NCBI GenBank assembly: GCA_023421075.1
Contig: JAEZUM010000019.1
Location: forward strand, 1 to 64,000
DNA from: Bacillota bacterium
GTDB lineage: Bacteria; Bacillota; Clostridia; Lachnospirales; Lachnospiraceae
DNA length: 64,000 nt
Direction: 5' to 3'
A program made the position numbers and the translations under genes. Below the pieces are notes generated by a model. That model saw only the letters and a program-made list of their open reading frames with translations, was not told the origin of the DNA and did no database searches. Of the stretch, positions 25,428 through 34,517 are shown one piece after another; position 1 is the stretch's first letter, and every line of letters begins with the position of its first letter.

Positions 25428-26420
25428 GTGAGAAAAATTATTGCACTTTTCGATTCCGATTCTATCTATGCGGCTCGTTTCTTGGAGTATTTTCAGAACA
25501 AGCAAGACTTTGAATGGGAGGTTGTAGCGTTTACCAAGAAGGAGAAGCTTGCGGACTATCTTCATGAGCATAAGATTGAGCTATTTCTTATAGGGCCTGA
25601 AGAAGTTACTGAGGTAATTCCGACAGAGTATTTGAAGTTCTGTTATCAATTAACACAGGAACGGTCGGAATCAAACCCGGAACAGAACAGAATCTACCGA
25701 TACCAGTCGGTTGAACGGATTATGGAGCAGATATTAGCGGATTATATGCGTAAGCAGGACGAAGTATCCTTAAGCATGAATCCAAATCGAATGAATATTA
25801 GTACCGTATACTCTGTGGTGCCAGGAAGCCAGGATATTGCTTTTGCATGGTCTTTCAGCTTTCAGCTTGCCAAGCAGAGGAAAGCACTTTTTCTACCGCT
25901 TGAACTTTTATCCTTCAAGCAGATTGATTTTACTGACCATACAAAACATGGATTGTCTGAATTTATCTACTATCTGAAGGAGAATTCGAATACCCCTCAA
26001 AGGTGGAAGGAGCTTCTGAATTACAATAATAACCTTGCTTACTTGACAGGAGTCAATCATGGCTTTGACCTGCTTTCCTTGAATAAAGAAGATATGCAAA
26101 GATGGATTGAACTGCTACGAACGGGAACGGATTATCAGAACGTAGTTTTCTATCTTGGATTTTATCAGGAAGCAGGAGCGGAGTTACTAAGGCTCAGTGA
26201 CCGGGTTGTTATCTTACGTGGACAGAGCCCCTACGAAGAAGCGTTATGCAGGGACTGGGAAAGGCAGATGGATTGCGTTGGTATCGATCCTCAGAAGCCA
26301 AAGTTCAAAAGTATAATACGCAGCTGGGATCCATCCGGAGCCGTGATCTATCGTAATCTCCAGGAGCTGATCGATAGTCCGGTATGGCAACAGGCACAGG
26401 ATTATCTCAAGGAAGTCTGA
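25428..26420 (+). CDS. TadZ/CpaE-like pilus localisation protein
   Basis: First gene of the Tad pilus operon. The N-terminal 75 residues (KIIALFDSDSIYAARFLEYF) look like an atypical response-receiver fold, as in TadZ. Residues about 120-320 resemble a degenerate MinD/ParA-like ATPase domain. The usual Walker A Lys motif is not visible: the equivalent point reads VVPGSQDIAFAWSFS. TadZ proteins mark the pole or site of pilus assembly. GTG at 25428 is chosen because GGAGG lies 11 bases upstream; an ATG 60 bases earlier has none. The TadA gene follows after 12 bases. Family call rests partly on context. Confidence 0.7.
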   Translation: MRKIIALFDSDSIYAARFLEYFQNKQDFEWEVVAFTKKEKLADYLHEHKIELFLIGPEEVTEVIPTEYLKFCYQLTQERSESNPEQNRIYRYQSVERIMEQILADYMRKQDEVSLSMNPNRMNISTVYSVVPGSQDIAFAWSFSFQLAKQRKALFLPLELLSFKQIDFTDHTKHGLSEFIYYLKENSNTPQRWKELLNYNNNLAYLTGVNHGFDLLSLNKEDMQRWIELLRTGTDYQNVVFYLGFYQEAGAELLRLSDRVVILRGQSPYEEALCRDWERQMDCVGIDPQKPKFKSIIRSWDPSGAVIYRNLQELIDSPVWQQAQDYLKEV

Positions 26421-26432
26421 CGGAGGTACTAT

Positions 26433-27668
26433 ATGAAGCAATACAAAGAGTTACTTCGGCAACGTGTGATTAAGGAGATTGATCTTTGTCGGGAGGTTGG
26501 GGATGAAGAGCTTAATGAGACCATTGACCGGATGCTCCTGGAATTTAGCAGGGAGGAATATATCAGTATTACGGAGAAGCTGAAGCTCCGAAGAGATATT
26601 TTTAATTCCATTCGAAGGTTTGATGTGTTACAGGAATTGATAGAGGATCCCTCGGTCTCGGAGATTATGGTGAATGGTCCACGGCAGATCTTTATCGAGA
26701 AAAATGGAAGACTGTCAGAGAGTGACTTATATTTCGATTCCGCACAAAAGCTGGAGGATGTGGTACAGCAGATGGTATCCCATTCAAACAGGATAATTAA
26801 TGAGGCCTCTCCGATTGTAGATGCCAGGTTGTCGGACGGCTCCCGTGTAAATATCGTTTTATCGCCGGTCGCGATTGAAGGACCGATTATCACCATTCGA
26901 AAGTTTCCGAATCAGCCGATTACAATGGAACGGCTGCTTGAACTGGGGTCACTCTCAAAGGAAGTGGCAGATTTTCTGAGACAATTAGTGATAGCCGGTT
27001 ACAATATATTTATCAGTGGCGGAACCGGTTCCGGTAAGACCACATTTCTGAACGTTTTATCGAATTACATTCCCCCAAATGAAAGAATTATAACAATAGA
27101 GGATTCTGCCGAGCTGCAGATTCGAAACATCCCTAATCTTGTTCGCTTAGAGGTGAGAAACTCCAATTCCGAAGGAAGCAATGAGATTACCATACGGGAT
27201 TTGATTAAGACTTCTCTGAGAATGCGACCGGACCGTATTATCGTAGGCGAGGTCCGGGATGCGGCAGCCATCGATATGCTTCAGGCTCTGAACACCGGGC
27301 ATGACGGCTCCTTATCCACAGGACATGCCAATTCTGTAACCGATATGCTCAGCCGTCTGGAAACCCTGGTACTGCTCGGTACACAAATCCCTTTACTGGC
27401 GGTCAGAAAGCAGATTGCATCTGCTGTTGATATTATTATCCATCTTGGAAGATTACGAGACCGATCCAGAAGACTTCTTGAGGTATGTGAGGTTCTGGAC
27501 AGTCACAACGGAGAGATTCAGCTGAACTCTATTTTTGAATTTGAGGAGATGGGAGAGGAAGAGGGGAGAGTCGTCGGAAGACTGGTGAAAAGGAATGATT
27601 TGAGAAGGACGGATAAGTTAATCCGTGCGGGGTTATCGTTGGCACCGAAAGTAGATGATCCGTGCTGA
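26433..27668 (+). CDS. tadA: TadA/CpaF pilus assembly ATPase
   Basis: Cytoplasmic hexameric ATPase that powers Tad pilus extension. The 411 residues include an N-terminal helical part, a beta-rich region (EDPSVSEIMVNGP) and a C-terminal secretion-ATPase core. Walker A is GGTGSGKTT (196-204). The Asp/Glu box IEDSAEL, a Walker B-like RPDRIIVGEVRD and a His box (STGHANS) follow. A GGAGG ribosome-binding site precedes the ATG. Neighbours tadZ, tadB and tadC leave little doubt. Confidence 0.95.
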   Translation: MKQYKELLRQRVIKEIDLCREVGDEELNETIDRMLLEFSREEYISITEKLKLRRDIFNSIRRFDVLQELIEDPSVSEIMVNGPRQIFIEKNGRLSESDLYFDSAQKLEDVVQQMVSHSNRIINEASPIVDARLSDGSRVNIVLSPVAIEGPIITIRKFPNQPITMERLLELGSLSKEVADFLRQLVIAGYNIFISGGTGSGKTTFLNVLSNYIPPNERIITIEDSAELQIRNIPNLVRLEVRNSNSEGSNEITIRDLIKTSLRMRPDRIIVGEVRDAAAIDMLQALNTGHDGSLSTGHANSVTDMLSRLETLVLLGTQIPLLAVRKQIASAVDIIIHLGRLRDRSRRLLEVCEVLDSHNGEIQLNSIFEFEEMGEEEGRVVGRLVKRNDLRRTDKLIRAGLSLAPKVDDPC

Positions 27669-27698
27669 GCAAATAAAAGATTAGGAGAGGGTGACCTT

Positions 27699-28439
27699 AT
27701 GACGCATTATGACAGCTATCACTTTACTTGTAAGGAGAGATTGAAGTATCTGCTTCAGGGAATGCTGATTATTGTTATTCTTGGATATCTATTCTATCAG
27801 CATTTGATTGGGGTCTTATTACTGACGCCCCTCCTCTATTTCTATTATAAAATCAAAAGAAATAATTTGATGAAAGAGAGGAAATGGAAGCTCAATTTGG
27901 AGTTCAGAGATGGTATTTTTGCATGGTCGGCTGCACTGGAAGCCGGATATTCAGCAGAAAATGCTATGGAGGAGGCTCGTAGGGACCTGCTGCATATCTA
28001 CAGAGAAAATGCGATGATTGTTCAGGAATTTACCTATATGGTCAATCAGCTCCGGGTAAATGTTACAGTCGAGAAGGTTCTGGAGGACTTTGCAGTAAGA
28101 AGTCAGGTTGAGGACATTCTAAGCTTCTCTGAGGTATTCACTACGGCAAAACGTACCGGAGGAGATCTGATCAACGTAATAAAGCTGACCGGAGCTATCA
28201 TCAGCGATAAGGTCGAGGTTAAACGGGAAATCATCACCCTGATTACGGCAAAGCGCGTGGAGGCAAATATGATGAAAGGCATACCACTCTTTATCTTGCT
28301 CTATCTCTCCCTTTCTTCACCCGGTTTCTTAGATCCCTTATATCATAATACCTTTGGTGTAATTGTGATGACGGTTCTTCTGCTTATGTATCTGGCTGCT
28401 TTTTTGGTAATTGAGCGAATTATTGCGATTGAGGTATAG
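27699..28439 (+). CDS. tadB: TadB-like inner-membrane platform protein
   Basis: Type II secretion F-like membrane protein of the Tad system that couples the ATPase to pilin assembly. The 246 residues have two N-terminal membrane segments (about 22-47). A cytoplasmic helical T2SSF domain (about 65-170) holds GIFAWSAALEAGYSAENAMEEA and FTTAKRTGGDLINVI. Two C-terminal membrane segments follow (about 192-245). AGGAGAGGG before the ATG. It is followed 11 bases later by the related but enlarged tadC. Confidence 0.9.
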   Translation: MTHYDSYHFTCKERLKYLLQGMLIIVILGYLFYQHLIGVLLLTPLLYFYYKIKRNNLMKERKWKLNLEFRDGIFAWSAALEAGYSAENAMEEARRDLLHIYRENAMIVQEFTYMVNQLRVNVTVEKVLEDFAVRSQVEDILSFSEVFTTAKRTGGDLINVIKLTGAIISDKVEVKREIITLITAKRVEANMMKGIPLFILLYLSLSSPGFLDPLYHNTFGVIVMTVLLLMYLAAFLVIERIIAIEV

Positions 28440-28450
28440 GAGGTGGTAAA

Positions 28451-29947
28451 TTGCTTGTTGTTGATATAATCCTGATTGCAACTTTTACCGGATTCTTTCT
28501 TGTTGCAATAAGAAGACCTGCCAATGAGCTGGACGAGCTTGATAAGAAGGAGCATAAGCTGTATTTTCTATATCCTATGGCAAAGTTAATGCTGACTGTT
28601 TTAGGCGTTGACAAGCATTTCCAGTCAAAGGCTGAGATTTCTGATTCGATTCGGGCATTAAATATCACCTCTAAACCGGAGAACCTACATCGGGTTTATC
28701 TGTATCAAAAGATGTCATATGTAATCGTTGTAATCGTGCTCTTTAGCATACTGTCCCTCCTGGGAGAGCTGAGTTCGGAGCCAAGGCTGCTTCGCGATGG
28801 AAGATGCATCAGCAGACCGGAACATGGTGAAGGAAAGAAAGAAGTAGCGCTCGACGTTACCCTACAAGATTCCGAGGGCTCAGCAGAGGATAATGGACCC
28901 CCTATTTCTCGACGTATCACATTAGAGGTGAAGGAGCGCAGTTATTCCAAGGAGGAGATTGCTCTACTATTTGAACAGGGAAAGGAGTATCTCTCAGAGT
29001 ATGTTTTGGGTGGGAATAAGAACACGGATGAAATCAGCGAAAATTTATGCTTCTGTGATTCTATACCGGATTCAGGGATTAGGGTGAAATGGAAACCGGA
29101 GGACAGAAAACTGATTTTAGGGGATGGAACAGTTCAAAATAAAAATCTGGAGCTTCCTATATGGACCAATGTAACTGCCGTTCTAAGCTATGAGGAGCAG
29201 GAGACTTCATTACCGTTATCCTTTCGGATTATACCAAAGGTGTTCAGTGAAGAAGAACAGTTGGATAGCAGATTAATGACAGAGCTGGGCGAAGTACAGG
29301 AGAAGAGTAGAAAGGAGAGTGAGCTTATACTTCCCGAGCAGCTAGATCAATATAGCCTTCTATGGAAAGAGAATAAGAGCGCAGAGGGACGGACCATATT
29401 AATCCTCGGTATTATGATTGCGTTTCTTCTATGGTATCTGATGGATGTAGAGCTACGGCACCGGATGAAGCTTCGGCGAGATCAGCTTTTGTTGGATTAC
29501 CCGGAGTTGATTAATAAATTTACACTGCTGGTCAATGCAGGAATGACGGTGAGACAAGCCTGGTTAAAAATAGCGGAGGATTATGAGGTAAATCGTAGCA
29601 GAGGAATAACAAAGCTTCACTATGCTTATGAGGAGATGCTTACGACAGTTCATGAGCTCAAACTGGGGACCTCAGAAGGTGAAGTCTATGAACAATTCGG
29701 CAGAAGACTTGGACTATTGCCCTATATTAAGTTCAGCTCCTTAATCACGCAGAACAGGAAGAAGGGGAATAAAGGCTTTACAGAGCTGCTTCGACAGGAG
29801 GCACTGGAAGCCTTTGAAGACCGCAAGGAAGTAGCAAAGAGGCTTGGCGAGGAAGCCGGAACAAAGCTTCTGGCACCTATGATGTTTCTTTTGATTATTG
29901 TATTTCTTATTATTTTAATACCCGCCTTTATGGCGTTTCAGATATAG
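28451..29947 (+). CDS. tadC: TadC-like platform protein with an extracytoplasmic Ig-like insert
   Basis: Second platform protein of the Tad machine. TTG start at 28451 with AGGAGG 7 bases upstream. Membrane segments are at about 3-22, 90-108, 316-336 and 473-497. The T2SSF domain (about 345-450, with NKFTLLVNAGMTVRQAW) sits in the cytoplasm. Between the second and third segments lies a loop of about 200 residues, outside the cell by topology. Its second half (VKWKPEDRKLILGDGTV ... LPLSFRIIPK) resembles an atrophied bacterial Ig-like domain. Ordinary TadC has about 300 residues and no such loop; this has 498. Confidence 0.85.
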   Translation: MLVVDIILIATFTGFFLVAIRRPANELDELDKKEHKLYFLYPMAKLMLTVLGVDKHFQSKAEISDSIRALNITSKPENLHRVYLYQKMSYVIVVIVLFSILSLLGELSSEPRLLRDGRCISRPEHGEGKKEVALDVTLQDSEGSAEDNGPPISRRITLEVKERSYSKEEIALLFEQGKEYLSEYVLGGNKNTDEISENLCFCDSIPDSGIRVKWKPEDRKLILGDGTVQNKNLELPIWTNVTAVLSYEEQETSLPLSFRIIPKVFSEEEQLDSRLMTELGEVQEKSRKESELILPEQLDQYSLLWKENKSAEGRTILILGIMIAFLLWYLMDVELRHRMKLRRDQLLLDYPELINKFTLLVNAGMTVRQAWLKIAEDYEVNRSRGITKLHYAYEEMLTTVHELKLGTSEGEVYEQFGRRLGLLPYIKFSSLITQNRKKGNKGFTELLRQEALEAFEDRKEVAKRLGEEAGTKLLAPMMFLLIIVFLIILIPAFMAFQI

Positions 29948-29966
29948 ATAGTGACAGAAAGGAGAC

Positions 29967-29984
29967 CTGTACAGAATAGTACAG
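29967..29984 (+). promoter_or_regulatory. Small hairpin before the pilin gene
   Basis: CTGTAC and GTACAG are perfect inverted copies around a 6-base loop. It lies between tadC and the pilin and might aid RNA processing or stability so that pilin is made in excess. No T run. Confidence 0.35.
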
Positions 29985-29996
29985 TAAGCAAAAATA

Positions 29997-30200
29997 ATGG
30001 TTAATGTTAGGAATTTTTATCAAGGTATCATGAAAAAGGAGCTGGATGCAGTGGGAGTGATTGAAATCATCTTAATTCTTGTGATTATTATCGGTTTAGT
30101 GTTGATTTTTCGGGAACAGATCGGAACCATAATTCAGAATGCCTTTGCTTCGATTTTATCCGATGCGGAAGGAATCAACGAAACGATTGTCATTGAGTAA
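29997..30200 (+). CDS. Flp1-type pilin
   Basis: Predicted pilus subunit. The 67 residues hold the short leader and hydrophobic helix of Flp1-like type IVb pilins: MKKELDAVGVIEIILILV, with a Glu five residues into the mature-like helix (G-V-I-E), as in class III signal peptides cut by prepilin peptidase. A soluble tail of about 25 residues follows. The first ATG has no good ribosome-binding site. The internal ATG at 30030 follows AAGG and would give a 56-residue protein, so the start is uncertain. TadC precedes it and DUF5702 follows. Confidence 0.8.
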   Translation: MVNVRNFYQGIMKKELDAVGVIEIILILVIIIGLVLIFREQIGTIIQNAFASILSDAEGINETIVIE

Positions 30201-30226
30201 GAAATTACTGAAAAGGAGGGGCATAG

Positions 30227-32749
30227 ATGAGGAATTCCATAAGAAGGGCTTTTGTAGGGGGAGTGATCACGGTATACCTTGCATTAATCCTTTTGCTTAT
30301 CCTATCCCTCGTTGTTACGATTATAGAAGGAGCAAGAATCAGTACAGCCAAGGTATATGCCACGAGAGCACTTTCGACCGCCATGGATTCGGTTTGGGCT
30401 GAGTATTATGAGCCCTTATGGAAGGAATATCATCTTTTTGGCTACTCGGCGGGGACAGGAAGTGAAAAGGATAAAGCGGAGAAAATAGGGGATAAGATAA
30501 CAGAATACATATCCTACACCCTTTCTCCGAACGCAGAGACGGATTCCAGGAACAACAGAAGGAGTGTTGACCTTTATGATATCCGTATCTCATCACTAAC
30601 GGTTACAGATCAGACACGACTCCTGGATTATAAGGGGGAGCTATTCCGAAAGGAAGCCGTTGAATATATGAAGTATCATGAAGTGGCGGAGGGCTTATCC
30701 TTATTATTAGAAAAGCTTAATATGCTGGAGACCCCAAAAAAGGTAAGTGCAGTATATGATAAAAAGCTGGCAGCAGAGCTGGAAATGGCGAAAGCGGACA
30801 AAAACATCCTAAGATTGATGGAGCTGTTAGACGGAATTAAGACATCAAAGAACGGAATTAAGCTTGACGGTGAAGGAAAGCTTCAGGCAACAGATTATTA
30901 TGCTAAAATGCTATGTTCGACACCGATCTCTATGGAAACCGTCGGGATTAATCATATTGCCGTGTTTGAGGCAGTTAAAAATCGCTATATAAATCCTGCT
31001 GATTCCTTGATACAGGTTAAGATAGAGATAGAACAGCTTACCTCTCTCAAGGAGCAATTGAATAATCTCAAGGAGGATCTCTCAGCGGCGTATTTATCAC
31101 TGGAAGAGATAAAGTCACAGCGAAGGAATGTACCGAGAACAAAGGATAAGAGTACAAATCAACAGAGAGAAGAGATGGATCAGGAGATCAATAGCCTGCA
31201 GGAGCAGATAGATGAACTACATAGCCAAGAGCAGCAGCTGCTTACGCGGAAGGAGCAGTTAACTTCCTCCGTAAATGACAGACTTGAGCGGATGAACCAT
31301 ATTCTGAGGAGGCTGATACCTATCACAGAAGAAGCAGAGTATGAAGCGGAGCAAGTGATGTCTAATGTGGATGCTTCCGCTGAACTGATTGATGAATTCG
31401 AAGAGAATTTATTTCAAGAAAAAGAGAACCTGGGAGCAGAGATTTTTAAGGGTCTGGAAGAAAGGCTTAAGGAAATGAAGCAATATTCCTCCTCCTACGA
31501 TGGGGAGGAAACCTTCTATGATATGTATGATTCCCTGGGCATGAATCGACTGATATTAAGGGAAGGAGAGAAGGCTATTCAAAAGACTCTGACTTACCTT
31601 AAGGAGGAAGATTATCCGGTGGCACTAAATTACTCCTTGTCAGCACAGGCCGCACTTCAACACTATCAGATAGAAAATCTGACGATAGATTATAGTACGC
31701 TTGTCCTTGATTCCGAGAGACAAAAAAATCCGATCAAGGAGGTTGGTAAACTTCTTCAAAGCGGGATAACAAGCCTGATAATAGATCCGAGCAGCATATC
31801 GGACAAAGAGATGACAGTAGATCAGCTCCCCTCGCTGGAGGCTTCCCTGACGGTTAACGGGATGGATTTTGCATCGATGATTACGGCTTTCTTCGAAGAT
31901 TCCTTAGCAGGGAATGATCAGCATGAGATGGGCAATCTCTTATATGATTTTCAACACACCACAGAGTTATCCGAAGGAATCGAGAAGGGAATTAATCTGA
32001 TCACGGAGAATCTATTATTTCAGGAATACCTGAAAGAGCATTTTGATCACTATCCGGTAGGAAATACACAGCAATCCGACGGAAAGCCTCAGGTGCTCCA
32101 TTATGAGCAGGAGTATCTGCTGGAAGGTTATAGGTCAGATCAGGGGAATCTGGCGGCAGTTATCTCAAGAATTGTATTTATTAGAATGATACTGGATTTT
32201 GTTACATTATTGGGAGATAAGACAAGATGTGAGGAAGCAAAGCTTGCAGCAGCAGCGATGGTAGGCTTTAGTGGGTTACCGATGCTGATTAATATTACAC
32301 AGGCAGTACTTCTTATGGTCTGGTCTTTCACGGAAGCGCTCGTTGATACCTGTGCGCTTCTCCTAGGAAAAGAGGTACCAATCCTGAAGCACAAGCTGAG
32401 TTTACAGTTCCCGGAGATGTTCCTACTTAATCGGAGTTTTATCAGAACAAAGGCAGAGACCTATGCAGCCTCCGAACAATTATCCTTCTCCTACCAGGAT
32501 TACCTTCGCATCTTTATGCTAATGAAGCATAAGCGAGCTTTGATATGGCGCGCTATGGATTTGATCCAGGAGAATCTGAATCTTCGTTATGAGGAGAAAA
32601 TATTTCTACGGGATAGTTTGTTCGGTATAGAGGCGTCGGTGGATTATACAATTGATACAAGATTTATTGCAGTTCCTTTCCTTCGCAATTACATACATCA
32701 TAACCTTATCGGGTATGAATTTAGTTCAAAAGCAGCTTACTGTTATTAA
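30227..32749 (+). CDS. DUF5702 protein, large membrane-anchored Tad accessory
   Basis: An 840-residue protein with one N-terminal membrane segment (GVITVYLALILLLILSLVVT). A large, mostly helical extracytoplasmic part follows, with a coiled coil at about 265-395 (QQREEMDQEINSLQEQIDEL). A second hydrophobic stretch lies near 685-710 (LPMLINITQAVLLMVWSF). The N-terminal pattern ending in EGARISTAKVYATRALSTAM resembles the TadE/TadG pseudopilin N-region, consistent with DUF5702, which I assign from memory. It may act like TadG in the envelope. AAGGAGG before the ATG. Role is inference from position between pilin and TadE-like genes. Confidence 0.75.
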   Translation: MRNSIRRAFVGGVITVYLALILLLILSLVVTIIEGARISTAKVYATRALSTAMDSVWAEYYEPLWKEYHLFGYSAGTGSEKDKAEKIGDKITEYISYTLSPNAETDSRNNRRSVDLYDIRISSLTVTDQTRLLDYKGELFRKEAVEYMKYHEVAEGLSLLLEKLNMLETPKKVSAVYDKKLAAELEMAKADKNILRLMELLDGIKTSKNGIKLDGEGKLQATDYYAKMLCSTPISMETVGINHIAVFEAVKNRYINPADSLIQVKIEIEQLTSLKEQLNNLKEDLSAAYLSLEEIKSQRRNVPRTKDKSTNQQREEMDQEINSLQEQIDELHSQEQQLLTRKEQLTSSVNDRLERMNHILRRLIPITEEAEYEAEQVMSNVDASAELIDEFEENLFQEKENLGAEIFKGLEERLKEMKQYSSSYDGEETFYDMYDSLGMNRLILREGEKAIQKTLTYLKEEDYPVALNYSLSAQAALQHYQIENLTIDYSTLVLDSERQKNPIKEVGKLLQSGITSLIIDPSSISDKEMTVDQLPSLEASLTVNGMDFASMITAFFEDSLAGNDQHEMGNLLYDFQHTTELSEGIEKGINLITENLLFQEYLKEHFDHYPVGNTQQSDGKPQVLHYEQEYLLEGYRSDQGNLAAVISRIVFIRMILDFVTLLGDKTRCEEAKLAAAAMVGFSGLPMLINITQAVLLMVWSFTEALVDTCALLLGKEVPILKHKLSLQFPEMFLLNRSFIRTKAETYAASEQLSFSYQDYLRIFMLMKHKRALIWRAMDLIQENLNLRYEEKIFLRDSLFGIEASVDYTIDTRFIAVPFLRNYIHHNLIGYEFSSKAAYCY

Positions 32750-32757
32750 ATTGTTCT

Positions 32758-32887
32758 TATTGGACTGGGATGTCCATTCTTCTATCTGTATCAAACTCAC
32801 AAACTTTAAAAAAATAAACGATAACTCTCTCCAAGAAATCATTTGCTGACAACAAATCAAAGGAAGAATGGACATCCCAGTCCAATA
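32758..32887. repeat. 25-bp perfect inverted repeat with 80-nt spacer inside the tad operon
   Basis: Positions 32758-32782 and 32863-32887 are exact reverse complements (TATTGGACTGGGATGTCC plus 7 more bases). The spacer is AT-rich and open in no useful frame. It starts 9 bases after the DUF5702 stop and ends 11 bases before the next GTG. There is no T run, so it is not an ordinary terminator. It may be an RNA-processing hairpin, a regulatory stem or a small mobile-element remnant. Confidence 0.85.
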
Positions 32888-32897
32888 GGATATAAGA

Positions 32898-33851
32898 GTG
32901 AATAGAGTATACCATCGAAAAACAGTAACAGAAGCCTCTCTTTGGAGCAGATCAGAACGCAGCTCAAAGGCTGACAAACGAATTGAAAAAACAAAATGTT
33001 ATCAAAGCTGTAAGGCTTTGTTGACTGTGGAAGCAGCCTTGGTAATGCCATTGTTCCTATTCACGATTCTTTCCTTCCTGTACTTTATTCAGATATTCAC
33101 TCTTCAGGAGTTCATCCAGGCCACTATTACCAAGATGGGCTTGAATATGGCAAAGACTGCTTACCTCTATGAAGATTTTACCGGAATCGAGGAGGCCCTT
33201 AATTTCGACGAGACAATTCTGGGAAATGAGATAGAAATCGGACTCGGTGATTTCGCGAAATCCATTGCGGATCAATCCATACTGAAGTTGTATGCCAAGC
33301 GATACCTAGATACGGATCGTATCAATCATTCCATCATCCGAAAGGGCTTTGCAGGTATTAGCTTCCAAGATTCTATGATTTTATCCGAGGATGATGTCAT
33401 CGACATCGTGGTTCGATATCAGGTTGTGCTGCCCATCCTAATGATATCCTTTCAGGATATGCAAATGGTTCAGAGGGTCAGGGTTCGTGCCTGGACCGGG
33501 TATGAAGTGGCAGCGACCTATTCCATGGAGGAAGAGGAGAAGGAGGATATCGTATATATAACGGAGACCGGACAGGTATATCACTTGAGTCCGACCTGCT
33601 CCCATATCCATCTGTCTGTAACCGCAATTCAAGGGCTTCCAACGACGCAGAGAAACGACAATGGGGGTAAATATTATCCCTGTGAGAAGTGTTGTGAGGG
33701 AGTACAAAGTAATTATGCCACCTATTATATTACCTCCGATGGAACAAGATATCATACGAAGAGAGATTGCTCCAAAATTAAGAGGAATGTAAAGGAAGTA
33801 CTGCGGTCAGAGGTTGGAGATCGTCCGCTGTGCAAACGATGTGGGCATTAG
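32898..33851 (+). CDS. TadE-like pseudopilin with duplicated C-terminal Cys/His motif
   Basis: A minor-pilin-like protein of 317 residues. Residues about 41-72 form the TadE-type helix with a conserved Glu (LLTVEAALVMPLFLFTILSF), preceded by a basic N-region. The C-terminal 110 residues hold two copies of Y-I-T-x-x-G-x-x-Y-H-x4-C-x2-I ... C-x2-C (about 217-262 and 273-316), each with one His and three Cys. This suits metal binding or a redox site outside the cell. GTG start at 32898 with AGGA within the right end of the inverted repeat. Neighbours place it in the Tad operon. The cysteine module is not part of ordinary TadE. Confidence 0.8.
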   Translation: MNRVYHRKTVTEASLWSRSERSSKADKRIEKTKCYQSCKALLTVEAALVMPLFLFTILSFLYFIQIFTLQEFIQATITKMGLNMAKTAYLYEDFTGIEEALNFDETILGNEIEIGLGDFAKSIADQSILKLYAKRYLDTDRINHSIIRKGFAGISFQDSMILSEDDVIDIVVRYQVVLPILMISFQDMQMVQRVRVRAWTGYEVAATYSMEEEEKEDIVYITETGQVYHLSPTCSHIHLSVTAIQGLPTTQRNDNGGKYYPCEKCCEGVQSNYATYYITSDGTRYHTKRDCSKIKRNVKEVLRSEVGDRPLCKRCGH

Positions 33852-34021
33852 TGTGGTGGATATAGCATAACGGAAGAGATGCGTAAGTGAAAAAATTTGA
33901 AATATCATCAAATATTCATTGAGATAAGTGAAAGGAACAGATTAGTCATATAGTAGAAGAATATACTGATACCTAAAATATTGTCGGAAATAAATGATAC
34001 AAGGAATAAGAGGAGATAGAA

Positions 34022-34465
34022 ATGGCGGATAAATTACTGGTACTACTTCTGGGCACATTGCTGTTGTTCTGTTCGATTCAAGATTTAATGAAAAAAAGGA
34101 TCTATCTTTGGATGATCGGTGTTGGAGCAATCCTCACAGTCGTCTGTCTGTTATTCACAGATCATTCTGGGATCCCAAGTCGAATAGGTGGATTTACTGT
34201 AGGAATTGTTATAGTTATCTTAAGTAAAATTACAGCGGGCAGGATTGGGATGGGGGATGGATTACTATTGTGCATCACGGGTCTTGGACTCGGCTTTTGG
34301 TGTAACCTTGAGCTTTTTGGATTAGCATTGTTTTTGGCTGCAATTCTGTCCATTCTACTGCTAATCCTCAGAAGAGTTAATCGAAAGCAAAGCATTCCCT
34401 TTGTTCCGTTCCTATTTGCGGGATATCTTATTCTGTTCATGGCCTCAAAAGGTACGATGGTTTAG
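34022..34465 (+). CDS. Prepilin peptidase of the Tad system (A24, CpaA/TadV-like)
   Basis: Membrane aspartyl protease that removes leader peptides from Flp pilin and TadE-type pseudopilins. The 147 residues form about five membrane segments. Both catalytic aspartates are present: Asp21 in SIQDLMKKRIYL and Asp79 in the GMGDG motif (76-80). It lacks the methyltransferase domain of larger PilD enzymes, as usual for TadV. AGGAG precedes the ATG. The upstream 170 bases show nothing else. Confidence 0.92.
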   Translation: MADKLLVLLLGTLLLFCSIQDLMKKRIYLWMIGVGAILTVVCLLFTDHSGIPSRIGGFTVGIVIVILSKITAGRIGMGDGLLLCITGLGLGFWCNLELFGLALFLAAILSILLLILRRVNRKQSIPFVPFLFAGYLILFMASKGTMV

Positions 34466-34517
34466 AGACAGTGAAACCAAAGATCAAATCCTGTGATGGG
34501 AAGGAGGGTGATATATC

